In this document: piece by piece, positions 1 to 12,294 of the stretch
Numbering within the stretch: position 1 is the first letter of the stretch
Layout: every line of letters begins with the position of its first letter
NCBI GenBank assembly: GCA_015680685.1
Contig: MNCI01003975.1
Span: 832,317-896,316, forward strand
Length of the DNA: 64,000 nt
Reading direction: 5' to 3'
DNA from: Gnetum montanum
Lineage: Eukaryota; Streptophyta; Gnetopsida; Gnetales; Gnetaceae
Made by a program: the position numbers and the translations under genes
Notes under the pieces: model-generated
What the model saw: the letters and a program-made list of their open reading frames with translations, nothing else
The model's database searches: none
What the model was told of the DNA's origin: nothing

Positions 1-836
1 TTAAACCCTAACCTTACTCAAAACTTATCCCTTGTTACTTTTTGTCATTAAACTAGGATTTGGAGTTCATTTTTAATTATAATTTAATATTGCATAAATC
101 AACTTTGTTAAGAAAGTACCGTAGGATGATGACTTACCTAAAATTTGACCTTGCTAATGTGTCTGGAATGTTTGAAAATGTTAATTTTGACTATTGGTTC
201 ACTAAAATCGGAGTTTCGATTCTTAAGATATCACATTTTGTAGTTTACTAAGATACTATAAAAGTTTTGGCATTTGAACTGGGCATCCATGATAAGTGAT
301 TTTTTGATATAATTTAGGTATACGACTAAGTAGAGCACTTGATAAAGACTCTGTAGGTTCAAATGGAATTTGATTTGGACTCCCGGTGTGCATGCAATAA
401 GAGGTTGAACACTGAGGGTATTACTGGAGAGAGAAAATGGGAAAAGAACAGATGAAAAAGGGAATATATGTTATATGTATATAATTCATATGACTTTTTT
501 ATCATCCACTTTGCATTTTCTTCCATTGCCTCTTAAGTGCTTGTTTTCTATTATCATTTTCCACTGTTTGGTTTCACAATTATTACTTTTCAAAACAGTG
601 TTCCATCATTTTTTTCTAAAAGACATTTTTTGCTCTTTCTTCTTCATTCTGAAGCTGATTTCAACCAGTTTCTTCTTTTCTTTCCCTTATAGATAGATAG
701 TGGCCTTAGATATGTTTCATTGTAGTTTGTAAAAGGGTTTTGAGTGTGATGAGTTAAGTGATTCAAAAATAAATTAAGAGCATTGGGTGAAAAGAAAAGA
801 CATTAAGAAGTTTTTGGGAGCTCTGCCAACACAAGT
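1..836. other. AT-rich intergenic DNA, no gene seen
   Basis: I read both strands and saw no recognisable protein family, RNA gene or terminal repeat. Short open frames here are rich in Phe, Leu and Ile, as expected by chance in T-rich DNA. Confidence 0.5.
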
Positions 837-1012
837 AAGAAAGATTATTTTAGTTTCTTTTTTATATGATTACCCTATTTTGCTGTGGATTTTATAAGAA
901 AGATTATTTTATGTTTCTTTTTATGTAGTTGTTTTAGTTTGTTGTAGATCCTATAAGAAATATTATTTTAGTTTTCTTTTCATATGGCTAATCAATTTTG
1001 TTGTAGATTTTC
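837..1012. repeat. Minisatellite, three 59-bp units
   Basis: Three head-to-tail units begin at 837, 896 and 955, each starting AAGAAAGATTATTTTA or a close variant (the third has AAGAAATATT) and ending near TGTAGAT. The period is exactly 59 bp between starts, with substitutions between units. No coding role is apparent. Confidence 0.85.
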
Positions 1013-1532
1013 TATTTCTCCTTTTTTCTTTTTAATTATTATGTTGAGATTCTATTGGATTTTTATCATTTTGCGTTTGTTTTTATGAAAAAAATAATAT
1101 TTTAATCCTGCCCATATCTTTTTCTATTTTTTTGGTAAATTTTTGGAATTGTGGAAATTATGCCCAAATTGCCCCTAGATATTTTATGATAATTTGGGAT
1201 CTACTCATGACATAAAGATGATTTTGTGAAAATTTTGTGGAATTTGAGCTTTCATCAATATTTGGCCATTTTGGACATGTTTTAGATTTTTGGAATTAAA
1301 TAATAATATTTACGTGATCAATTTTGCTTAGTTGGTAATGGAAGCTGTGAATCATTTTAATAACCCCAACTAAATGTAGTAGTAGAGTGTTCTTTAGTGG
1401 AACCCATCCGATGGGAAGGAGGATTGTTGGATGGATTTTCTACCCTGGATTTTAATTTGTTGGTGAGTCCCTTTGGCAGTAAGTGTAACTAAGACCTAAC
1501 CTTTAGAGATGCTTGGTTAAAATAGCTTAGTT
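1013..1532. other. AT-rich spacer, no gene seen
   Basis: No coding family, terminal repeat or RNA gene is visible. It ends in an (AT)n tract that may mark the insertion site of the inverted-arm repeat that follows. Confidence 0.4.
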
Positions 1533-1708
1533 ATATATATATATAAATTGGTCGAGATGATTAAAAAAAATGATGTTAACAAAGCCCGACTACTGGACAA
1601 GGTAACAAGATAACTAAAAACGGAATCACTCATCCCTCCATTTCTCTACCACTTACCCAATTTAGTTTTACCCTATCGGTCAAGTTTGCTCTTTCTTTGT
1701 TTGTTCAT
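1533..1708 (+). repeat. Left copy of the inverted-arm repeat
   Basis: The arm (about 1533-1622) runs from an (AT)n tract through TCGAGATGATT, ATGATGTTAAC and GGTAACAAGATAACTAAAAACG. It is followed by a loop-like stretch up to TTTGTTCATGG. The same arm and loop recur in the same orientation at 7285-7449, and the arm recurs inverted at 7449-7541. This left copy lacks the partner arm directly next to it; the sequence changes at about 1708 into the Helitron-associated repeat. It could be one end of a roughly 6-kb element with 90-bp inverted ends, or a truncated fold-back element. Confidence 0.7.
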
Positions 1709-1764
1709 GGAATTTTTGAGAAATAAATCTCTTGCATAAATAATGCTCATGCGCATTTCCATTC

Positions 1765-2408
1765 ATCTCCCCATTCGTCTGTTCATATTTCTTCACACGC
1801 ATGCACCACATGGAGGGGAGCCAAAGAGTCACTACAGGGGAGCTGAATCTCTATTCAATTGATGCCCTCGACCCTTGGGCTCCCCATTCATCTTTTCGTA
1901 TTCTCTCATGTGCATGCACCATGTGCAGGGAAGCCAAAGAGTCATTATAGGGGAGCCAAATCTTTATTCGATTGATGCCCTTGACCCCTAGGCTTCCCAT
2001 TTGTTTCTTTGTATTCCCTCACACGTAGGCCCCGACGTGGGTAACCAATGAATATTTATTATTATAAATGATAGGTAATATTAAATAGTTATTATTATTA
2101 TAAACAGTGATGGTTACAATTACAGTAATAATGAATATTTTTTATTATAAACAGTGGGCAATAATGAATATTTATTATTAATAAAAATGATGATAGTTAT
2201 GATCATGATGACGATTAGGGTGATGACGGTTTTGGTGTGGTATAGTATTTATAGATATTGAACTTGGGCATTGTCTTACAAGATTAAGAGATGCAATATT
2301 GGAATTTGTGCAATTTCAGAAACATGGATCCTGTTGCTATTCATCCCAATAGATAATGCGAAGAACACTCTCTTCAAGATCAGCAACAACAATCATCTAC
2401 TGCAACAT
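1765..2408 (+). repeat. Helitron promoter/first-exon module, copy A
   Basis: This roughly 640-bp module has three parts. First come repeated blocks containing GGGCTCCCCATTC, CATGCACCA and CCAAAGAGTCA. Then an AT-rich part is made of AATATTTATTATTATAAA. Last is a short exon-like end beginning ATGGATCCTGTTGC (about 2322). It ends abruptly at GCAACATCC and runs straight into copy B, so A and B are a tandem duplication. The exon-like end has an in-frame stop after about ten codons, so A is unlikely to encode anything. Confidence 0.75.
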
Positions 2409-3056
2409 CCTTGGGCTCCCCATTCGTCTCTTTGTATTTCCTCACGCGCATGCACCACATGCAGGGGAGCCAAAGAGTCATTGCAGGGGAGCTGAATCTT
2501 TATTTAATTGATGGCCTCGACCCCTGGGCTCCCCATTCATCTTTTCGTATTCTCTCATGTGCATGCACCATGTGTAGGGAAGACAAAGAGTCATTGTAGG
2601 GGAGCCAAATCTTTATTCGATTGATGCCCTCGACCCCTAGGCTTCCCATTTGTTTCTTTGTATTTCCTCACATGTAGGCCCCGATGTGGGTAACCAAGGA
2701 ATATTTATTATTATAAATGATGGGTAATATTGAATAGTTATTATTATTATAAATGGTGATGGTTATGATTACAGTAATAATGAATATTTTTTATTATAAA
2801 CAGGGGGCAATAATGAATATTTATTATTAATAAAAATGATGATAGTTATGATCATGGTGATGGTTAAGGTAATAACGGTTATGGTGTGATACAACATTTA
2901 TAAATATTGAACTTAGGCATTATGTTACAAGATTAAGAGGTGAAATATTGGAATTCGTGCATTTTCAGAAACATGGATCCTACTGCTATTAGTCTCAATA
3001 TAGAAGGAGAGAAACACTCTCTTCAAGATCAGCAACAACAATCATCTACTGCAACA
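2409..3056 (+). repeat. Helitron promoter/first-exon module, copy B
   Basis: Tandem copy of the preceding module in the same order. This copy is the only one still attached to downstream Helitron N-terminal coding sequence. It contains a good TATA-like box at 2899-2906 and an ATG at 2973 opening a Gln-rich exon. The internal blocks around CCAAAGAGTCA are themselves duplicated within the module, and one fragment of that block occurs alone near 5055-5095. Confidence 0.8.
2899..2906 (+). promoter_or_regulatory. TATA-like box of the Helitron gene relic
   Basis: TATAAATA lies 67 bp upstream of the first ATG of the relic at 2973. The matching places in modules A and C have weaker versions (near 2248 and 6115). 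It is the only copy with both a TATA match and an adjacent open first exon. A promoter role is inference. Confidence 0.4.
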
Positions 3057-4150
3057 NGTAGGGAAATCTTCTCATTTTATTCAGATACTTACATTGCATA
3101 TATATTTTTAGGTTACGTCGACTTCAAATCCCCTCTCATCACTTGGAAATTCATCCAATGCAATGACCCACATTATTGATACTAATAATGTAAATAATTA
3201 AGAAGAAATGCAGGTTGGTGTTTGCCCATACTCAAGTTGGTAAATATTTTAATTCAATTTTTAGTTTAAATTTTGAAACATTTTTTGTAGGACATTAGAA
3301 ATGCATTTGTGCCTTTTAATCAAGCAACATTTGTTCTAGAAATCACACACGAAGAAGAACAACAATTGCAAGAAGATCAAGAACAACTACATTATGGTGA
3401 GAGTGAGCACCGAAAGAGGCAACATCAACAAGAAGAAAATTCATTTCATCAAATAAATGAAGCTACAGATGTTGCCAGTGCACCAATAGTGGAAATGCCT
3501 TCTTAAGAACCTATTTAGTCTTTCCCAAGATTGCAAAAGGTAAGTACAGAAATTGCTCAAGCAATACATAATTTTAATACTGCAGTTAGAAGTTTTGCAA
3601 ATCCATGTTCTTGCAATGTATGCAATGAAATGTTTCTTAGCATATTATTGGATTCAACTAGAAGTAGAGGACCCACATGCAATAGGTGCATTAAAGAAAA
3701 GAAATCAATCTCATTTTATAAGTTACACATGCAGTTTGTGAACAGTTCAAGTATAAAGGTCACACAATTAGCTTTGCTCAGGATGTCACACAGATTAGTA
3801 AAAGACTTCCTCTTAGAATTAAAGACATCCCTTTCTTGATATTGAGAAAAGTAAATGAAATGGACACCGAGTATAATTTCATTATCAACAAGAGGCAAGT
3901 TTATGAAGCTTTGATTTTTAGGAAGGCAAATGATCCATACTATCGAGATGTCGAGATCGATATGCATGCATTAGATGATGTTGCTGATACCGATGATGTT
4001 AACATCTTCCATAGCATTTCTAATATTCCATTGTCAGAAAAGGATGGAGAAATGAGATTGCAATTTCAAGGTCCTTTGCTTTAGACAGATGATGAAAACA
4101 TTATCAATCACACATCATCAGTTGCACAACGTGTTCGAATTGGAGGTTGA
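2973..4150 (+). pseudogene. Helitron replicase/helicase, N-terminal fragment (DUF6570-like)
   Basis: This is the start of a Helitron Rep-helicase protein, which in intact elements nicks and unwinds DNA for rolling-circle transposition. The first exon starts at ATG 2973 (MDPTAISLN, then a Gln run). It is followed by an intron-like stretch (GT at 3058 to AG near 3290) and an acidic, Gln-rich segment from about 3309. A Cys pair pattern (CNVC near 3625, CNRC near 3690) is followed, in another frame, by YKGHTISFAQDV, RLPLRIKDIPFL and NDPYYRDVEIDMHALDD (3743-3990). That order fits the DUF6570 region found ahead of the Helitron Rep domain. About 30-40 residues between the Cys cluster and YKGH appear deleted with a frameshift. 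There are in-frame stops at 3504 and 3516. The HUH Rep domain that should follow is absent. Confidence 0.75.
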
Positions 4151-5639
4151 GAAATAACGGGTCAACAAAGCTCATTATTGTGAAAATAAATCAATTGCAC
4201 ATTATCCATTTGGTTAATTTTTTATGTGTGTTTTTGTTAATTTTTTATAGTGAATTGTAACTTGTTGAACATTACATTTTGATGATTTTGTGCAATTTTC
4301 ATAGTTTCACTTCAAGTTGAGCTCTTCTGTCATCAGTACTTAGCATGCTTTCCTATACATTTACATTCCCAATGCAAAAACATTCCAAAGTTTGGTTCTA
4401 TTCTTTTTTCAATGCTTTCTGGAGTGGCAGGGAATTCTGAAATTGTAATTTTCTGCTACTATCTTGAGTAATCTTCTTTTGCTACACCTTTTTTCAATGT
4501 AAAGGAACATTTATAAGTTCATGTTCTCTTTATCACTTTGTATATTTTGTGTAGGTTTTATCATTTCTATGGCTGTGCTTTGAAATTCAGTAGTTACCAT
4601 GGAGTAGATGCGTTTAGTTGTTATGATTGTGACTACTTTTTCGTTTGCAATATGCATTTTAATAAAATGCAAAAGCGTTAGCATTTTTGCTAGCACATGA
4701 AAATTATTAGCCAATTTGAGATGTCGACCTGACTTTGGTCATAATTTTAACAATTTTCCTGCTTATTGGGAGGATTTAAAGAGATCAAATTTGATAATTT
4801 CTTCTTACATTCTCACATGCATTGAGGCCTTTTCTTTATGTACATATTTTTTGATTGATGGAATCTAATGGATGATATAGTTGTTAACCTGGTAAATTTT
4901 AAAAATGAGAACTTTTGCACCTCTGGCAGCTTAGACCCTGGGAAGATCTTTGACAAGATCATGTTGTGATGATCCTAGCCAATGCTAAGGAAAATGGCGA
5001 CGAGCTCTCCACTAACGTACATGTCTTGCGATAATCATAAATAACCAATTATTTATAAATCTCCCCTAGCCAAAGAGTCACTACAAGGGAGCCAATGATT
5101 ATATTTATCTCGATTGTTTATAATCTCAGTTATATATAATGATATATTTATAACCATAAACATAAATGATTATATATAATGATTATAAACACTTCATCAT
5201 AAATAAAGTCGGTTATTTATAATCATTTCATTATATATATCTTATGGATAATGCTAACCGAGATATAATTATTATGGGTTAGCATTATGAATGAAAAAAT
5301 AATATCTCTAACATTATGGATTATGAGTAATATTTCATTATATCTTGGCTTTATTTATTATGAAATTTTTACTGTTCGAATGAATCTTATAATCCATAAT
5401 ATCTCAAATTATAATTATGGATTATTTCTCTAATTATAATAATCTCATAACATTTATTGGATTCCACAATAATTATAATATAATAATTATGAATGAGGTG
5501 TTAGCATCATTCATATCTTGTCCATTGTAACAATAATGTCAATATACAAAAGCCCGTGATATAATAATAACATTATTTATGCATTTGTAACATGATTTTT
5601 TATATCTCCACGAATGAATATGTATTACAAATATATGTT
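4151..5639. other. AT-rich DNA inside the Helitron region
   Basis: No Rep nuclease or helicase motif is visible where an intact Helitron would have them. A short less AT-rich island at about 4920-5035 has no recognised family. A stray piece of the module repeat (CCAAAGAGTCA) sits at about 5055-5095. From 5100 to 5530 the DNA is built of imperfect ATAATTAT palindromes. No gene supported. Confidence 0.5.
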
Positions 5640-6290
5640 GCAGTGCCAATTTAGTTTGATCTCTTCGTATTCCCTCAAGTGCATGCGCTACATGCATGGG
5701 AGCTAAAGAATTAGTGCAGGGGAGTTGAATCTCTACTCGATTAATGTTCCCTAATCCTTGAGCTTCCCATTCATCTCTTTGTATTCCTTCACATGCATAC
5801 ACCACATGCAAGGGAGCTAAAGAGTCACTGCAAGGGAGTCGAATCTCTGTTCAATTGACGCCCCTTGACCCTTGGGCTCCCCATTCATCTCTTCGTATTC
5901 CCTCATGTGTAGGGCCTGACGTGGGTAATAATGAATATTTATTATTATAAATGGTGGGTAAGATTGAATATTTATTATTATTATAAATAGTGATGGTTAC
6001 GATTATAGTAATAATGAATATTTATTATTATTATAAATGGTGACGAATATGGTTACAGTGACAGTTACGATCATGGCAACGGTTAAGGTGATGACGGTCA
6101 CGGTGTGATGCAGTATTTAAAAATATTGAACTTAGGCATCATGTTACAAGATTAAGAGGTGCAATATTGGAATTCATGAATTTTTAGAAACATAGATCCT
6201 GCTGCTATTAGTCCCAATAGAGAAGGTGAAGAACACTCTCTTCAAGATTAGCAACAACAACCATCTACTACAAAAAGTAGTGCAACAACT
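5640..6290 (+). repeat. Helitron promoter/first-exon module, copy C
   Basis: Third copy of the module seen at 1765 and 2409, same orientation and internal order. Its first exon has lost the ATG (ATAGATCC instead of ATGGATCC, about 6193). The exon is followed within about 60 bp by helicase C-terminal coding sequence. That arrangement is what an internally deleted Helitron would look like. Confidence 0.8.
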
Positions 6291-6317
6291 ATCTACTGCA
6301 ACAAGTAATGCAATCTT

Positions 6318-6773
6318 TGCTTATATGTGAAGGTGCAAGGGTAATGATTACAGTTAACCTTTGGCCTAAAGCAAGATTGGTGAATGGTGCACTTGGCATG
6401 ATTCACAATATTATGTATCCTTAAGGTAAATAGCCACCTGCATTACCATTATACGTTATTGTTGATTTTGACTCCTACATTGTATATGCCTTTGATAATG
6501 GTAATCCCTATCATGTGCCAATTGTACCTATGGTTCGAGGAGCATCTCGTTAGTCACCATTATAGTTGGCATGGGCCATGACTATTCATAAATCTTAAGG
6601 AATGACACTAGATAAGGCTACTATTAATGTTTGTTGCATTATCTGGAGTCAAGACCATTGGTTCTTTAAAGATTCATCCTCCTTTTCATGTGCAAAGATA
6701 CAGAAAGATTTTAGATGCTAAATATCTCCAAAGTAGAATTGCATAAGAAATTCATTTTGCTCAGTTGGAGAAT
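6318..6773 (+). pseudogene. Helitron Pif1-type helicase, C-terminal part
   Basis: C-terminal helicase core of a Helitron, which would unwind DNA during rolling-circle transposition. Visible in one frame are GARVMITVNLWPKARLVNGA, then a VDFDSY-like segment, VPIVPM, and LAWAMTIHKS followed by a stop and GMTLDKATIN (the Pif1 motif normally reading HKSQG). A one-base shift near 6631 leads into FVALSGVKTIGSLKIHP (motif VI region) and a plausible natural stop after QLEN at 6771-6773. Four in-frame stops before that sit where Gln codons are expected, each needing one C-to-T change. It directly follows module copy C, with the Rep domain and helicase N-terminus missing. Non-functional. Confidence 0.85.
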
Positions 6774-7040
6774 TAGGCATATTGAGTTCACACTTATCAT
6801 TGTATTTTACCTTTTGCCCAATCCTATTATACAGCTCTGTAACGTTTGTTGCAATAATTGTGCAATGTATTCCTTCATCAACATATACGAAATATATAAA
6901 CTTTTATTTTAACCAATTTATGTTTACCAGTATATATTATTTGGAATGCAAATAATGATGATAACTTAAAAAATAAAAAAAATTAATTAAATTCTACTCA
7001 TAGGCCGTGAAACCGCTACACAAGAGAACTTACAGGTCTA

Positions 7041-7190
7041 ATTTTTGTTGCATTATCTGGAGTCAAGACCATTGGTTCTTTAAAGATTCATCCTTCTTTT
7101 CATGTGCAAAGATACAGAAAGATTTTAGATGCTAAATATCTCCAAAGTAGAATTGCACAAGAAGTTCATTTTGCTCAGTTGGAGAATTAG
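7041..7190 (+). pseudogene. Duplicate of the Helitron helicase C-terminal end
   Basis: Second copy of the FVALSGVKTIGSLKIHP...QLEN end, about 410 bp downstream of the first. It lacks the in-frame stop present in the first copy (CAA here, TAA at 6744-6746). Homology runs on to the N block at 7223. The DNA just before it (7000-7040) is unrelated to the helicase, so this is a partial duplication and not a second gene. Confidence 0.8.
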
Positions 7191-7222
7191 GCATATTGAG
7201 TTCACACTTATCATTGTATTTT

Positions 7223-7284
7223 NNNNNNNNNNNNNNNNNNNNNNNNNNNNNNNNNNNNNNNNNNNNNNNNNNNNNNNNNNNNNN
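7223..7284. other. Assembly gap (62 N)
   Basis: Unknown bases. The gap falls between the duplicated helicase end and the fold-back repeat, so the copy number and order of repeats around it are uncertain. Confidence 0.99.
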
Positions 7285-7541
7285 CGAGATGATTTTTTTT
7301 AAAAAATGATGTTAACGAAGCTCGACTACTAGACGAGGTAACAAGATAACTAAAAACGGAATCACTCACCCCTCCTCTATTTCTCTACGACTTACCCAAT
7401 TTAGTTTTACCCTCTCGGTCAAGTTTTCTCTTTCTTTGCTTGTTCATGGCGTTTTTAGTTATCTTGTTACCTCGTCCAGTAGCGGGGCTTCGTTAACATC
7501 ATTTTTTTAAAAATCATCTCGGCCAATTTATATATATAAAA
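7285..7541. repeat. Fold-back repeat with about 75-90 bp arms
   Basis: Left arm 7285-7358 (CGAGATGATT ... AACTAAAAACG), loop about 7359-7448, right arm 7449-7541, which is the inverted complement of the left arm and ends in an AT tract. The pair would form a long hairpin. Arm and loop match 1533-1708. No transposase is encoded. It may be a MITE or MULE-like end; the family is not identified. Confidence 0.8.
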
Positions 7542-9042
7542 GTTAGTATTGTTAGTTTTTTGGTATTTTATTATTATTTAGCATATGCTCACTAACCTCT
7601 TTTATTGTAGTTTTGACTTTGTAGGTTTTAGATGTTGGATGGGTCATTAGAACATGGGGTATTACTACATTAGTTTTTCTTTGGGTTACCATGTGTTCAT
7701 CTATATATAAACTATTTTTGTAAATAAATATACTTTGGTTTTGGTTTTAAAATTATTTTCTGCTTTTGTTTTAAAGAGTCTTATGATAGTACCTTGGTTA
7801 GTTATGTTTAAACCTCACTTTGTTATTAGTTTGGGTTTAGATATAGCTAGTAGTACTGATAAGGGGAAACCTATTAGGGCAGTGCATGGTACAAGCCCAT
7901 GTAAAATATTATTTTAATTTAATTTCATAAATGAATATTTCTATTAATTTTATTTTTTCCAATAGGATTACCCTTTTTACCCAACCATGCCATACCATTG
8001 TAAGCATAAATACCTAGTAATCATTTCATTAGGAACTATCCATTTGCATTACCAATATCTATAAGATAGAACTAGAGAGAGAGACACACTACTAGATTGG
8101 AGAGGATCTAGATCTAGATCTATGATATAATCCAAAACCTTGGTAAGAGCTTAGTTTCAAATCTCGTTCAAGTTTTGCATAGATCCCATCATTGACCTCT
8201 AGTTTTTCCTTGAGTATGGATCCTATTTGGGAGATCGCAACCATGTGAAGGTTTCTAATTACAAAATTATCATTTTAGGTAGGGAAATTTGGTACTTTAT
8301 TATGGTTTATGGGTTTTTTTTATATTTTTCTATTATGCACATTCATTTTGACCTATCTTTGTATGTTCAACAACTATTTGATAAAATGTCTATTTTTCAG
8401 ATTTAATTATTTTGTTCATATTTTCTAAGATCCAGCATTTTTTCTAAGATTTATTCTTATTCATGGGATATTAGAAAACATTTTGACCTCTTTTCTACTT
8501 CATTGAAATTTTTAGCCATAAAACGAGGGTTTTGAGCTATAATTCAGATTTTTGACCACTAAAATGATGTCAAATAGTGACGACTTAGAAGACAAAGTTG
8601 TTTAACTCATTGATGTGAACCTAGAAACAACCTTCTTTCTCATTGCACCTCCATCATGATGCATGCTAATGTCATCATCTAATATGACATGAAAAATCAA
8701 GAAAATTTTTTAAAGTAACCCCCAACGTTTAGAGAACAAAAAATTAAGAAAAAGCTAAAATTTTTTGCTTCAAGTGTATTCTAAAATGGTTGAAAGTTTA
8801 AAAATAGTAATTGATGAATTTTTTAGAATTTTAGGAGCTTAGAATGACCTCTTAGAGTTTAGATTCCTTTTTATAATTTTTCTGCATTTTTAGATAGCAT
8901 TTAAAACCTGTAATTTTAGTTTTTATCATTTTTGGCCATCTTAGAATCCTGGTTGGTAGCACTTTTCTTGGAATTAGATCATTTGTTTAGTTTTGATAGC
9001 GATTTAGATACATCTTCCCACTACCCAGGATCATTTATTATG

Positions 9043-9060
9043 TTATATATATATATATAT
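9043..9060. repeat. (AT)n microsatellite
   Basis: Nine uninterrupted AT units. Confidence 0.9.
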
Positions 9061-9894
9061 CCACATCTGACTTATACTAAATCCCTAGTAAACCAATCAT
9101 GAGCCAACCAGCCATGATACACTTAGCTTAAATCTTCCGCATTAATCCAATGTAGCCTTTTCATTCCATTAATTAATAACCAACGAATGTCATTCATGTT
9201 GATTTACATTCTAATATATTACCTTACACCAAGTAGGACATCACATTCCATCGAAGAGGCATGTATACTAGCAGTTTCCACCTACTAGAGAATAGATTAA
9301 TGATCATGTCCATAAATTTTTAATTCCCTATACGTCAAATGCAAATGATACCAAACACTAACCACATAGTATTTGTGAATACACAAATAAGAAAGTACAT
9401 ACCTAGTTTATTATCAATGGAAATATTTAGGTTGCACTAACCAATCTGAGGGGAACATACAATGCTTAGTTAGTAAGTAGCCTATGAGGCTAGGAGGAAT
9501 TAATCTCTCAACCAAGATGAGTCATTGAGCCAAATGGCCTTTTGTGTAGTGAGTGTCATTGCTAAAGTGTAACGTGGGCCCATGATATGTGAACTAGTTT
9601 TTGGTATTAATGAAAGGGGGTTAGATGAACAACATAACTTTCATTCTTTTGTTCCTTATATTATTGGGAAGAAGTAAGCCCAAACCTAGTTTAGCCTTGC
9701 CTAGATTGGTTCCTCACCAATGATTCCTATCTAGTGCTGCAAATCCTAGCCAAAACTCTTTGGTATGTAGTGTTCACCTACTATCTAATGTCTACTTGCT
9801 ATATTGTTTTATGCATTGTGGAATAATTAGATAGGGATAATAACCTCTCTATTTTTTGGACCTGCAAGAAGGAGCATTATTTGAGGCAGCAGTT

Positions 9895-9912
9895 CTGTGT
9901 GTGTGTGTGTGT
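9895..9912. repeat. (GT)n microsatellite
   Basis: About nine GT units. Confidence 0.9.
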
Positions 9913-12238
9913 AATTATTTGGCTTTGGATTTAGATTAGCAATACCTATGCAGGTCAACTTCCTTGATAAGTGTCATATTTATTTTGTGATGCTTACATG
10001 GGTCATCTTTCTTAGTATGGAGCCATATACTTATGTGGGTTGCGTTTCTCAGTAAGTATGATTTGTTAAATTTGACTTTTGGTTTTGGTTTGGGTTTTGT
10101 GGGTGGTGATGAAGCTTTTTTTATATATATTTAATTTGGTTATTATTTGTCACATATTAAAATTAACCATAGATAAATTTTAAAAATCACTTAAAGGATG
10201 TGCAAAATAAAACTTAATTTCTTAACAAATCCTTAAATAACTTAAATGCTTATCAAGCCTCAACGAAATTTAATGCTTAGGAACTTAATAACTAAAAAGC
10301 GACTTTAAATTCCATGTTAGCACATAAATGTCCTCTTGGGAATTATCATAACATGAATTAGAGTTTGATGAAAGTTCCATTTTTCATGGCATAATATAGA
10401 AGTTCATAACATGCTTAATAACATAACAAGAATACATAAGGAATAAAATTTCATGCAATGTTAATTCTTCTTCCAACTCCACCTTGACCTCCTTCAAAGA
10501 TGCTTGTTAAATCTGCATGGAACACATGCAATAAGTGTTAGAACATCTTCAGAATAGAGAAAATCCACATAAAATGTCCCTGGAGTAGGACTAGAAGCTG
10601 GGAACTAAGTTGCCAAAAACATATCATTAGTACCACTAAAATATTTATTGCAATAAACATGAACATGTAGTTGACCATAAAATGCATAAATATCCAAAGA
10701 GAATCAGTTTGCTCTTAATGGTAGTATTCTCATAAGGTTTCCAACATCAGATAATAAAATAAATACAAGGTTGATACAAACTAAAACTAGCCCTCATACA
10801 TGACAAGAGCAAGTGTTGGATTATAAGCATTCATGCATGTCTAGACCAACTATTGAGTTATGTTATGGCTAGCACCAATACTATAGCTACCCTAAGGTTA
10901 TAGCTTCTTATACCATCCTAAACATCGTTTCCTAAAGGTAACATGGTCAGGTTGAAATCCCACACATTATTACCTAATAACAAGAAGTTCTAAATGAGAT
11001 ATGATACTGACTCAACTTCAATCCCCAAGCTAACATGATCATCCTGCAATCACCACAACTACTTATCCATTAATAATAAGTCACATACTAGCAACCTCCT
11101 AAAATTGTAGCGATTTTTCCAATACATTGAATGCACCCATACATGTATGAAATGTGTGCCAATCATTGTCATTTGAATACAACATTTTTGCCTGATGCTA
11201 GTATGTATGTGCCACATTGGAAAATACGCTAAAAATAGGTCACAACTTTCATTACAACTTTTAGATCTATTGTGAACTACATTGCAACATTTGGAAATGT
11301 TGTTACTATCACCACTACCAAAAATAGATGATGTAATAGAAAGATTGAGTTGAAATGCAAATTAGAAAGTCATGAAAAGGGTGAATTATGGAATGATCAT
11401 AGAAAACTAGGATTAGATCAACAACACATGCAATATGATTAGATTGTTAATGCAAATCACCACAAAAGAAAAGCAAACACAAGAAGGTAAGTTGCTTATC
11501 AGAATTGATGCAGTCAAGAATATTTCCTGTACCTTAATATATTAATTCCAAAATCTTCAGTAAGTAAGAATAGGTTTAGATTTAAAAAATACCAAGAGAT
11601 TTGCTAAGAACATTCATGAGTAAAAGATTAGAGATAGAGAGTAATGCTCAATTACTATCAAGAGAGCCAACATTGTCAAGTATTTAGAGGCAAAAAGGTA
11701 GGATTTGGAAAATTTTAAAAATAAAGGATTAATAATTTATTTTCTAAAAATAAGGTAACATGAATCCACAAGAAGGTCCAACGATCAGCCAATGGGTTAA
11801 AGTTACCAAGAGATTACTAAATTGAGTTACATGTCCAATAATAAGTTCTAAATTAAAAGAATAATTGGAATAAACCCAAAATATCCATTAACATGTCTCA
11901 TAACCATATTCTTACTTCTTTCCAAAATCATAGAATAAAACAAAATCTCAAAATATATATTTAAACATTAAGAAAGTACTAGAAATGGACCACCACCATT
12001 CTTCCAACTTGTTTAGCTTTAGGAGCAACAAGAATAAGTAAAAATCATCACAAAATAAACCCAAAGAAAGAAAGATAAAAGAATATATAAAAATACTGAA
12101 ATATCATATGTAGAAAAGAGTTAAGATTTCAAACCTTGAAATGCATAATAATTAATACCTATTAATTTTAAGTCTTAATAGCATAAAAGAAGGGATATTA
12201 ACGTACATTACTAAGATACAATGCCACATTTAGATAAT

Positions 12239-12294
12239 TGATGAAGCATCATTTGTTAAGTATATCAATTGACTAGGATATTATAGATGCTACA
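12239..12294 (+). mobile_element. Older Athila-like solo LTR, left piece
   Basis: Begins TGATGAAGCATCATTTGTTA, closely matching the start of the younger LTR at 12295 (TGATGAGTTATCATTTTGTT). It is cut at 12294 by insertion of the element at 12295-20141 and resumes at 20142. The five bases before it, ATAAT (12234-12238), recur directly after the right piece at 21081-21085. That perfect target duplication shows that the two pieces form one LTR of about 995 bp. Confidence 0.85.

Larger units (their letters stand above)
7542..12238. other. Long AT-rich interval, no gene recognised
   Basis: I looked for coding motifs on both strands and recognised none. There is a GATCTA triplet run at about 8108-8122 and two microsatellites listed separately. 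Isolated short open frames (for example 7735-7917) lack family motifs. Probably old transposon or intergenic DNA too decayed to identify by eye. Confidence 0.4.

Noticed and set aside
4920-5035. Less AT-rich island that might be a captured gene exon
   Set aside because: Three frames give short text (for example DPGKIFDKI) followed by stops; no family recognised.
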